From an uncultured Muribaculaceae bacterium (lineage in GTDB: Bacteria; Bacteroidota; Bacteroidia; Bacteroidales; Muribaculaceae): 5,425 nt of DNA. Positions 1-5,425 of this stretch are shown one piece after another. Position 1 is the stretch's first letter, and every line of letters begins with the position of its first letter. The notes under the pieces are model-generated. The model saw only the letters and a program-made list of their open reading frames with translations. It was not told the DNA's origin and did no database searches. The stretch lies in assembly GCA_910583775.1 (NCBI GenBank), contig CAJTYD010000107.1, positions 1 to 5,425 of the forward strand, in the 5' to 3' direction. Both the position numbers and the translations under genes were made by a program.

Positions 1-6
1 CATTTG

Positions 7-38
7 TTTGCATGAATCGTCAAGAAGATATAAATTTG
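7..38 (+). promoter_or_regulatory. Bacteroidota-type promoter for the small RNA
   Basis: The -33 element TTTG (7-10) is followed by exactly 20 bases and then TAAATTTG (31-38), a full match to the Bacteroidota primary sigma factor consensus TTTG / TAnnTTTG. A second TTTG at 3-6 would give a 24-base spacer and is less likely. Spacing and downstream bases (TTTGCATCCG) are the same as in the tRNA-Lys promoter at the other end of the window, which suggests a strong stable-RNA class promoter. Transcription would start around base 43-46. No protein gene follows within a normal distance. A terminator does follow, so the product is inferred to be a small RNA. Confidence 0.8.
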
Positions 39-43
39 CATCC

Positions 44-260
44 GATATAAATAATAATCATTTGCCTCTGTTGCTTATTTCAAATGATGATTAAAGGTAA
101 GGTGGAATATTTTACGATTACTTATCAATATATTTATATTATTTCTCTTTTATGCCATTGAATCGAGAAATAATTATGGTAGACAATGAAAAAGATGATT
201 TGATTCAACCTAATTTTAGTAAAGGAAAGCGGCCGATCGTAGAGATTAGCCGCTTTTATT
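44..260 (+). ncRNA. candidate structured small RNA, about 215 nt, family not identified
   Basis: This transcript is inferred from a consensus promoter ending at 38 and an intrinsic terminator at 226-260. By eye it contains three hairpins. The first pairs 52-64 with 81-93, with one A/G mismatch and a 16-base loop. The second is a perfect 10-bp stem, 138-147 (ATTATTTCTC) with 165-174 (GAGAAATAAT). The third is the terminator stem. The second hairpin's loop contains TTGAATC (158-164), complementary to GATTCAA (202-208), so a pseudoknot or alternative fold is possible. The region is much more AT-rich than the flanking genes. The only reading frames are short: 25 codons from base 84, and 48 codons from base 152 that run through the terminator. 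In the Bacteroidales, known RNAs with this promoter-to-terminator layout include Bacteroidales-1, a proposed 6S-like RNA. I cannot confirm membership, and the multi-hairpin pattern is not an obvious 6S rod. The exact ends are estimates. Confidence 0.55.
226..260 (+). terminator. intrinsic terminator of the candidate small RNA
   Basis: AAAGCGGC (226-233) pairs perfectly with GCCGCTTT (249-256) across a 15-base loop that contains a possible inner ATC/GAT pair. The stem is followed by a T-rich stretch (TTTTATT, then more T from 266). This is the only GC-rich patch in a very AT-rich region, as expected of a terminator. On the - strand the same hairpin is followed by CCTTTACT, so it might weakly stop polA transcripts too, but the T-tract favours the + strand. 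Confidence 0.75.
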
Positions 261-267
261 GTATATT

Positions 268-388
268 TTTATTATATACTTTAAAGTTCCATAATTGATT
301 TAATATATACTTTGCCTAGTTTAATATATGCTTATATAGTTTTATTATATACTTTCTTTAATTTAATATATACTTTAATGTATACTTA
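268..388. repeat. AT-rich direct repeats with 21-base period
   Basis: Copies of a 15-base unit TTTAATATATACTTT begin at 268, 299, 320, 341 and 362. A truncated sixth copy (TATACTTA) lies at 381-388. The copies at 299 and 362 are identical. Those at 268 and 341 share one change (TTTATTATATACTTT), and the one at 320 reads TTTAATATATGCTTA. Four successive copies are exactly 21 bases apart, close to two helical turns, while the first is 31 bases upstream of the second. The bases between cores are not conserved, so the core rather than the 21-mer is the repeated unit. The array lies between the small-RNA terminator and the polA stop codon, two converging transcripts. Function is unknown: a protein-binding array, replication slippage of AT-rich DNA, or a transcription barrier are all possible. 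Confidence 0.75.
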
Positions 389-410
389 TCCCTGCGTGAA
401 GTTTCCGGGA

Positions 411-3218
411 TCAGTGGGCGTCGAGCCAGTTGTCGGCCACGCCGCATGAGGCGGTAAGCGTGACGCGGCCGTGGTAGGCGCCCTCCATCAGGCGTTCGAC
501 AAGCTCCTGCATGGCGGGCAACTCTTCGGGCACAACATCGAAGTTCAGTTCGTCGTGGACCTGCATTATCATCTTCGATTTCATCTTCTTTTCGCGCATT
601 TCCGAAGCGATGTCTACCATGGCGCGCTTGATGATGTCGGCCGCCGAACCCTGGATAGGGGCGTTGATGGCGTTTCTTTCTGCGTAGCCCCTGACGACGG
701 GATTCTTGCTGTTGATATCCGGCAGACGGCGCTTTCTGCCGATGCGGGTGGAGACATAGCCGTTCTCGCGGGCCTGCTCAACGGAATCCGACATATATTT
801 ATGAACGGTGGGGAAGGTGGCGAAATAATTGTCGATTATTTCCTTGGCTTCCTGGCGCGGAATGCCCAGCCGCGAGGAGAGGCCGAAGGCCGAGATGCCG
901 TAGAGGATGCCGAAATTGGCGGTCTTGGCGTTACGACGCTCGTTTGCCGTGACCTGTTCGGGGGAATCTTTGTGATAGATCTTCGCGGCGGTGATGGCAT
1001 GGATGTCCTTGCCATGGCGGAAGGCGTCGAGCATTATCTCGTCGTCGGCGAAATCGGCCACGAGACGTAGCTCGATCTGCGAATAGTCGGCCGAGAGGAA
1101 AAGATGTCCCGGATCGGCTATGAAGGCGCGCCTGATCTCCCTGCCTTCGTCGTCGCGGACGGGGATGTTCTGCAGATTGGGCACGGTTGAGGATATGCGC
1201 CCGGTGGCCGTAACGGTCTGGTTATAGTTGGTATGCACCTTTCCGGTCTCCGGGTTGATGGCGGCGGGGAGGGCTGTGAGATAGGTGGTATAGAGCTTTT
1301 TGAGGGCGCGGTATTCTATTATTTTAGTAACTATGGGATGTTTCACAGTGAGTTTCTCGAGCACGTCCTCACTTGTGGAATATTGGCCTGTCTTGGTTTT
1401 CTTGGCTTTAGGATCGAGACCGAGTTTGTCGAAGAGTATTTCTCCCACTTTCGAAGGAGAGCCGACATTGAAGTCCTCGCCCGCCATCTCGCAGACCTCG
1501 CGTTCGATCGAGGCTATCCTTCCCTCCATCTCACGGGCGGCGGCGTTGAGGGTGTTTACATCAATGCGCACTCCGGCGAGCTCCATTTCGGCGAGCACGC
1601 GTACGAGAGGAAGCTCAAGGTCGCGAAGCAGTGGCTCCATGCCCTCTTTTCTCACCTCCTCGGAAAGGGGTTTCTCAAGGCGCATCGCAATGTGGGCGTT
1701 CTCGCAGGCCCATTCGTAAAGGTCGGCCGGACTGACCGCCGATGAGTTCCATGTCTTTGTAGAGCGTCGTGTGGAGGAGGTGCCGGGATTGGCGATCATC
1801 TCGTAGTTGAGATATGTGGTGGCGAGCGATTCTATGGAATGGCGCATTTCGGGCTGCAGCACGTAGTGAGCCAGGGCTATATCATAATAATTGACCAGCG
1901 CGTTTTCCGAATCGCGGCGCATTCGGGCCGCGATCACGTAGTCGCGCTTTGCGTTGACGCTGATCTTCATTATGTCGGGGCGCCCCATCAGGTCGAGCGC
2001 CCAGGCAATGCCCTCGTCGAAGGAGCAGGGAATATAGGCGGCATGGCCGTCGGAGGCGGCCACGGCAATTCCTACGGGCCGAGCCATCACGTCGTTCTCG
2101 CCGTCGGCGATCACGAAGAGGCCGCAGCTCTCGGCGGTGTCGACATGGGCGGTGAACTCATTCAGTTTTTCCAAGGTCTCGACCAGGCTATAGTCGGCCT
2201 CGCCGCGGTCGATCTTCTGAGGGGGAGTCTGCGTGGCGGCCTCTTTTTCGGCTTCGAAGTCGAAATCGAAAAGGGATGGAGCCGTCGGTCGGGCAGCGGC
2301 GGTCGCGGGCCGGGTCTCTCCTGCGGGTTCCTCTTCGGCATCCAGGCGGCGACGCACCCGGTCGGCGAGAGTGCGGAACTCGAGTTCCTTGAATATGGAG
2401 AAAAGTTTGTCGCGGTCCACGGGGCGGCGGCGTAAGTCGGCGGGATCGGTGTCGACAGGCGCGTCGGTGCGTATCGTGGCGAGATATTTGGAGAAGACGA
2501 TCTGTTCGGAATTCTCCTCGATCTTTTTCTTAAGGGCGCCTTTGAGCGAGGCTGTGTTGGCGATGAGGTTGTCGACCGACCCGAATTCATGAATCAGCCT
2601 GACGGCGGTCTTCTCGCCGACGCCGGGGCATCCGGGGATGTTGTCGATCTTGTCGCCCATCAGCGCCAGGAGGTCGATCACCTGCGATGTGTTTTCGATA
2701 CCGTATCTTTCGCATACCTCTTTTTCGCCGCGCAGTTCGAAATCCTGACCGCGGTAGGAGGGCTTATACTGGAGGATGTCGGGGCTTACGAGCTGGCCGA
2801 AATCCTTGTCGGGGGTCATCATATAGGTTGTGAACCCCTCTTTCTCGGCTTTGCGCGCCATCGTTCCGATCACGTCGTCGGCCTCGAAGCCCTCGACCTC
2901 TATGATGGGGATGTTGTAGGCTTTTACAATCTCCTTTATTATGGGCACTGAAAGCTTGATATCTTCGGGAGTGGCGGAGCGCTCGCCCTTGTAGTCGGCG
3001 AAAGCCTCGTTGCGGAATGTAGGACCGGCGGGGTCGAAGCATACGGCAATGTGAGAGGGGGTTTCCTTGCGGAGTAATTCCTCAAGGGTGTTTACGAAAC
3101 CGAATATTGCCGAAGTGTTGAATCCGGACTGGGTGATGCGCGGCATTTTGATCAGGGCGTAGTAGGCTCTGAAGATCAGCGCGTAGGCGTCAAGAAGGAA
3201 AAGGCGTTTCTGCTCCAT
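411..3218 (-). CDS. polA: DNA polymerase I, proofreading site degenerate
   Basis: This 935-residue family A polymerase fills gaps and removes RNA primers during Okazaki fragment maturation and excision repair in the cytoplasm. The 5' nuclease domain (about 1-290) has D10, FEADD (111-115), TPDKD (135-139) and the helix-hairpin-helix region GDKIDNIPG through GVGEKTA (188-205). An acidic, proline-rich linker (about 293-340) follows. The polymerase domain (about 530-935) has motif A DYSQIELR (D711), motif B with R761, K765, F769 and Y773, and motif C QVHDE (D889). All expected catalytic residues are there. The central 3'-5' exonuclease fold (about 345-515) keeps NAKRD (D426). However, the usual FDTET strand reads LFVIA, and YxxxD reads WACEN (503-507), so proofreading is probably lost. 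Residues 480-494 are unusually rich in Ser, Thr and Arg. The start is fixed by the conserved N-terminal strand LFLLDAY. No Shine-Dalgarno sequence precedes it, which is normal for this phylum. I found no convincing promoter in the gap upstream and no clear terminator after the stop. Confidence 0.97.
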   Translation of the reverse strand: MEQKRLFLLDAYALIFRAYYALIKMPRITQSGFNTSAIFGFVNTLEELLRKETPSHIAVCFDPAGPTFRNEAFADYKGERSATPEDIKLSVPIIKEIVKAYNIPIIEVEGFEADDVIGTMARKAEKEGFTTYMMTPDKDFGQLVSPDILQYKPSYRGQDFELRGEKEVCERYGIENTSQVIDLLALMGDKIDNIPGCPGVGEKTAVRLIHEFGSVDNLIANTASLKGALKKKIEENSEQIVFSKYLATIRTDAPVDTDPADLRRRPVDRDKLFSIFKELEFRTLADRVRRRLDAEEEPAGETRPATAAARPTAPSLFDFDFEAEKEAATQTPPQKIDRGEADYSLVETLEKLNEFTAHVDTAESCGLFVIADGENDVMARPVGIAVAASDGHAAYIPCSFDEGIAWALDLMGRPDIMKISVNAKRDYVIAARMRRDSENALVNYYDIALAHYVLQPEMRHSIESLATTYLNYEMIANPGTSSTRRSTKTWNSSAVSPADLYEWACENAHIAMRLEKPLSEEVRKEGMEPLLRDLELPLVRVLAEMELAGVRIDVNTLNAAAREMEGRIASIEREVCEMAGEDFNVGSPSKVGEILFDKLGLDPKAKKTKTGQYSTSEDVLEKLTVKHPIVTKIIEYRALKKLYTTYLTALPAAINPETGKVHTNYNQTVTATGRISSTVPNLQNIPVRDDEGREIRRAFIADPGHLFLSADYSQIELRLVADFADDEIMLDAFRHGKDIHAITAAKIYHKDSPEQVTANERRNAKTANFGILYGISAFGLSSRLGIPRQEAKEIIDNYFATFPTVHKYMSDSVEQARENGYVSTRIGRKRRLPDINSKNPVVRGYAERNAINAPIQGSAADIIKRAMVDIASEMREKKMKSKMIMQVHDELNFDVVPEELPAMQELVERLMEGAYHGRVTLTASCGVADNWLDAH

Positions 3219-3306
3219 ATTAAATTAAAACGTAGAATTTATAGTGCGTAAGGCATTAGCCTATAGATATAACAACGAAACAATGCTTTTTCGTATGGCC
3301 GGCGGC

Positions 3307-3343
3307 ACAAAAAACGGGTCTCCCCGTCTGGGGAAACCCGTTT
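3307..3343 (-). terminator. strong intrinsic terminator of the lipoprotein gene
   Basis: On the - strand a 14-bp stem (bases 3343-3330 pairing with 3325-3312) closes a four-base loop, AGAC. Every position pairs, with one G-U wobble that becomes a C/A mismatch when read on the + strand. A run of six T follows (complement of A 3309-3314). The - strand pairing and T-tract assign it to the lipoprotein gene, whose stop codon lies about 30 bases upstream. It separates that transcript from polA, which begins 88 bases further on, so polA probably has its own start of transcription in 3219-3306. Confidence 0.9.
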
Positions 3344-3373
3344 CGGAATCTGTATGCTTTAATTAATGGATAA

Positions 3374-5059
3374 TCAAAGTGTGGAAAGGTTGTATTTTGC
3401 AAACTCGAGGTCGGCTTTCGCACGGTTGAGGAGGTTCTTGTCAAGTTTAACGGCCTGACGGAGATTGTTCATGACCATGTTCTGGTTGTTTGTGCGGGCG
3501 CCGAGCACAGCTGTGAGATAGTAGGTGGTTGCATCGGGATTCTTGATCGCGCCGAGCGTTGACTTGGCTGTGGTGTAATCCTGAGCGAGAATCTGTGCGA
3601 GAGCTGCGTTGTTGGTCTTTGAGTCGCCGAAGGAGCGGATGGCCTTCGAGAGATCACCCTGTGAGAGGTAGTAGACACCGAGAGCGTCGTTAGCCTCGGG
3701 CACGCCTGTTGCTGCGCCGATCTGCTCCTGAGCCTTGGCGTAGTTGTGGTTGATCATCGAGATAAGGCCGAGGTTCATTTCAGCCTCTTTGCATGAGGGG
3801 TTGAGACGGAGGGCGTGCTCGAAGTTGGCTTTAGCACCGTCGTAGTCGCCGGCTACATACTGAGTGAGACCGAGGTTGTTGAATGTGCGGTAGTCTTTGG
3901 GATAGATCTCGCAGGCCTTGTTGTAGACTTCCATCTTCTTTGTGTTGTCGTCGGTAAGGGTGGCGACATAGAGGATTTCGTCCTGAGTGAGGGCCTTGGG
4001 ATTTGTGTTGAAGAGGTTGATGAGCTCCTGGTCGCTCTTTCCGATCACGTTGATCGATGCGAGCACGCGTGAATAACGGAGCTGGGGGAGGATCTGGTCG
4101 GCGAGTTCGTTGAATACCGACGAGAGGTTACGGATCTCCTGCTCGCGCTGTTCGGGATCGGGATACATCTTGAGGACACTGAGGATAAGCTCCTTGTCCT
4201 GGATATTGCTCTTCTCTACGAGTTCCTGGAAGCCTTCCCAGTCTTCGGGGGTGAATGAAGATGTGAGTTCGCCGAATTCGGTGATCTTGTCTTTCTTAAG
4301 CTGGTTCTCTACGAAGCTGGCGGTGTTTGTCTCGCGCTTCTCGGCAAGCTGGGTGTTGAATGCGAGCGTACCATCGGGAGAAGCGTATGAGTTGATCGTG
4401 ATGCCGGCGATTTCCTGGTTGGCAGCCTTGTTTGCCTCCATCAGACGCTTGTTGAGGTCGATATAGTCGGGCTTGTCGGTCTGTGAGCTGCGGATATTTG
4501 CCTGGTTGATGAGGAAGTGGATATCGGCGGAATACTTCTCGTTGATGATTTTCTGGAAGTTGTCTTTGGCGACGGCCGGAGTCACTGTCTTGGCGGATGC
4601 GAGGGTAGAGGTGGAGATCACGCCGTATCCTACCTTGACGCGGGGAAGAGCGTAAAGCTTGCCGTTCTGGTCAACGGAGAAATCGAGATAGAGGTCGCTC
4701 TTTGCCATTTCAGGCTGATAGAGCACAGAGAAAGGAATGTTTACGGTGCCACCGTTGGTGTAGCTGACAACCTGCCCGTTTGCACGAACGTTTTCACCCT
4801 GGATTACGACAGGAGTTGCAGCGGTCTCGCCGCCTGCGGTCCATTGGATTACGGGGGTAGCCGTGACTTTGGCGTTCTTCACCATGAATTTGGCAGGGAT
4901 GTTACCGGTGATCGTACCGGGCACATTCTCACCGACGGTTTCCAACGGAGTGGGTACAGTTGTAAAAAAATCGCTTTTAAACTGGCCGAGTTTCTTGGAG
5001 CAGCCTGTCATTCCGACAACAGCCACGCCGAGAGCCAGATAAAATAACTTTTTGTTCAT
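3374..5059 (-). CDS. envelope lipoprotein with OmpA-like domain and TPR repeats
   Basis: This 561-residue protein begins with a lipoprotein signal peptide: Lys-rich start, hydrophobic core to residue 17, and MTG-C with the lipidated Cys at 20. The next residues are SKK rather than the acidic surface-export signal described in Bacteroidota, so a periplasm-facing outer membrane anchor is more likely (inference). Residues about 45-150 look like beta-rich repeats with no family I recognise. Residues about 175-340 resemble an OmpA C-terminal domain: HFLINQANI, then SYASPDG (224-230), then LAEKRE with R242, and the closing strand YSRVLASINVIG (329-340). The stretch 254-327 is much longer than the usual OmpA loop. 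The Asp that contacts peptidoglycan in classical OmpA appears replaced by Ser227, while the Arg is kept. TPR-like helices fill about 360-545. The clearest is 391-423, with GDYDGAKANFEHALRLNP. A structural or scaffold role between outer membrane and cell wall is plausible, but no specific function is known to me. It appears to be transcribed alone. Confidence 0.9.
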   Translation of the reverse strand: MNKKLFYLALGVAVVGMTGCSKKLGQFKSDFFTTVPTPLETVGENVPGTITGNIPAKFMVKNAKVTATPVIQWTAGGETAATPVVIQGENVRANGQVVSYTNGGTVNIPFSVLYQPEMAKSDLYLDFSVDQNGKLYALPRVKVGYGVISTSTLASAKTVTPAVAKDNFQKIINEKYSADIHFLINQANIRSSQTDKPDYIDLNKRLMEANKAANQEIAGITINSYASPDGTLAFNTQLAEKRETNTASFVENQLKKDKITEFGELTSSFTPEDWEGFQELVEKSNIQDKELILSVLKMYPDPEQREQEIRNLSSVFNELADQILPQLRYSRVLASINVIGKSDQELINLFNTNPKALTQDEILYVATLTDDNTKKMEVYNKACEIYPKDYRTFNNLGLTQYVAGDYDGAKANFEHALRLNPSCKEAEMNLGLISMINHNYAKAQEQIGAATGVPEANDALGVYYLSQGDLSKAIRSFGDSKTNNAALAQILAQDYTTAKSTLGAIKNPDATTYYLTAVLGARTNNQNMVMNNLRQAVKLDKNLLNRAKADLEFAKYNLSTL

Positions 5060-5171
5060 GACTTTAATTGTTAATAAACGTGTTTTGAAGATTATTGTAT
5101 CGAACTATGAATTTGCTATAAAACGCGCAGACAGGACCGTTCAGGTGGAATTTAATGCACGTGTTATTCAG

Positions 5172-5218
5172 CAAAGTTTATTTGGGTGTAAAGATAACTA
5201 AAAAAAGAATAATGCAAT
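5172..5218 (-). promoter_or_regulatory. tentative promoter of the lipoprotein gene
   Basis: Read on the - strand, two imperfect -7 elements overlap here. TATCTTTA (5196-5189) is one mismatch from TAnnTTTG, with ATTG (5218-5215) 18 bases upstream as a weak -33 element. AAACTTTG (5179-5172) keeps the TTTG half but has only T-rich sequence at -33. Either would give an untranslated leader of about 100-125 bases before the ATG at 5059. No other good match lies nearer the gene. The choice between the two, and the start site, cannot be settled by eye. Confidence 0.35.
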
Positions 5219-5221
5219 AAT

Positions 5222-5296
5222 AAAATCGAATAAAAAAGAGAAAATTAAGGAAAAATAATGGAGAAATATAAAAAAGATGAAAAAAACGGCTAAAAA
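5222..5296. promoter_or_regulatory. phased A-tracts upstream of the tRNA promoter
   Basis: Eight runs of three to seven A on the + strand lie at 5222-5225, 5232-5237, 5241-5244, 5251-5255, 5264-5266, 5270-5275, 5280-5286 and 5292-5296. Their centres average about 10 bases apart, one helical turn, and the last abuts the -33 element at 5297. Phased A-tracts are known to bend DNA, and A-rich DNA just upstream of strong promoters can act as an UP element that binds the RNA polymerase alpha subunits. Boosting tRNA transcription is the simplest inference. The same region lies upstream of the divergent lipoprotein promoter and could affect it too. Confidence 0.5.
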
Positions 5297-5328
5297 TTTG
5301 GAGGAATGATAAAAAGTCACTAACTTTG
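5297..5328 (+). promoter_or_regulatory. Bacteroidota-type promoter of the tRNA-Lys gene
   Basis: TTTG (5297-5300), a 20-base spacer and TAACTTTG (5321-5328) match the phylum consensus fully. Transcription should start near 5333-5336, about 40 bases before the mature tRNA 5' end. The downstream CATCCG is shared with the small-RNA promoter at the start of the window. Confidence 0.85.
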
Positions 5329-5337
5329 CATCCGCAA

Positions 5338-5364
5338 ATAGGAAAGCAACCAACAGTTTCCTAT
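5338..5364 (+). other. hairpin in the tRNA precursor leader
   Basis: ATAGGAAA (5338-5345) and TTTCCTAT (5357-5364) form a perfect 8-bp stem with an 11-base loop, starting within a few bases of the predicted transcription start and ending 11 bases before the tRNA. There is no T-run after it, so it is unlikely to be a terminator or attenuator. It may protect the 5' end of the precursor or keep the leader from misfolding with the tRNA before RNase P cleavage. That role is inference. Confidence 0.6.
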
Positions 5365-5375
5365 CATATAAAAAT

Positions 5376-5425
5376 GACTCCGTGGCTCAGTTGGTAGAGC
5401 AAATGACTCTTAATCATTGGGTCGT
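5376..5425 (+). tRNA. tRNA-Lys (anticodon CTT), cut by the window end
   Basis: The first 50 bases fold as a tRNA. The acceptor 5' strand is GACTCCG (5376-5382), followed by T8 and G9. The D stem is GCTC/GAGC (5385-5388 with 5397-5400) around AGTTGGTA. The anticodon stem is AATGA/TCATT (5402-5406 with 5414-5418) with loop CTCTTAA. The anticodon is CTT (5409-5411), reading the Lys codon AAG. The variable loop GGGTC (5419-5423) and the first two T-stem bases follow. The T arm and 3' acceptor strand lie outside the window. Its promoter and leader are complete, so it is the first gene of its transcript. Confidence 0.95.

Noticed and set aside
2..94. An open + strand frame from the left edge to TAA at 92-94, which could be the tail of an upstream gene.
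   Set aside because: It overlaps a perfect promoter and a hairpin, and its composition is that of AT-rich intergenic DNA. Thirty-one codons open by chance is not unusual.
84..161. A 25-codon + strand frame starting ATG ATG ATT AAA.
   Set aside because: The start lies inside the 3' arm of the first hairpin, there is no recognisable family and the length is within chance.
152..298. A 48-codon + strand frame starting ATG CCA TTG (internal ATG at 176).
   Set aside because: It runs straight through the terminator hairpin at 226-256 and into the repeat array, and ends in a hydrophobic AT-driven tail. No family is recognised. A small protein is not excluded, but the RNA reading explains the promoter, stems and terminator better.
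388..411. Inverted repeat ATCCC/GGGAT at the polA 3' end as a terminator.
   Set aside because: The stem is only five base pairs with a 14-base loop, and no T-run follows on the - strand.
471..2951. Several long + strand open frames (for example 471-1070, 1233-1745, 1839-2435, 2589-2951) opposite polA.
   Set aside because: They are antisense shadows of a GC-rich gene with strong domain and motif evidence. None shows a family, promoter or coherent start.
3219..3306. A polA promoter, for example TACGTTTT on the - strand at 3234-3227.
   Set aside because: It would leave almost no leader before the ATG at 3218 and has no TTTG about 20 bases upstream. A promoter is expected somewhere here, but none is convincing.
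5258..5293. A short + strand frame, ATG GAG AAA, in the A-rich region.
   Set aside because: It has only 11 codons, mostly Lys/Glu from the A-tracts, and lies upstream of the tRNA promoter.

Overview
The window looks like a chromosomal segment from a member of the Bacteroidales, possibly Muribaculaceae-like, although the family is a guess. The evidence is two near-perfect Bacteroidota promoters (TTTG, 20 bases, TAnnTTTG), coding starts without a Shine-Dalgarno sequence, a type of OmpA/TPR lipoprotein familiar from this order, GC-rich genes and very AT-rich gaps. There is no transposase, integrase, CRISPR array or phage gene.

Layout, left to right. Bases 1-410 hold no convincing protein gene. 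They do hold a textbook promoter (7-38, + strand) and, about 190 bases downstream, an intrinsic terminator (226-260). Together these bracket a likely structured small RNA of about 215 nt. It is followed by an array of 15-base AT-rich repeats, most of them exactly 21 bases apart (268-388). Bases 411-3218 (- strand) encode a full-length DNA polymerase I. Its 5' nuclease and polymerase domains are intact, but its central proofreading domain has lost most catalytic residues. Bases 3219-3373 contain a strong hairpin terminator for the gene upstream. Bases 3374-5059 (- strand) encode a lipoprotein with an OmpA-like domain fused to TPR repeats. Bases 5060-5375 are a divergent intergenic region. It carries a tentative lipoprotein promoter, eight A-tracts spaced about 10 bases apart, a strong tRNA promoter and a leader hairpin. 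The window ends inside a tRNA-Lys(CTT) gene.

The two proteins are separated by a terminator and appear to be independent transcription units: a replication/repair enzyme and an envelope protein. The small RNA and polA converge on the repeat array, while the lipoprotein gene and the tRNA diverge from the A-tract region. The main points of interest are the unassigned small RNA, the 21-base repeat array, the degenerate exonuclease site of PolA and the phased A-tracts behind the tRNA promoter.
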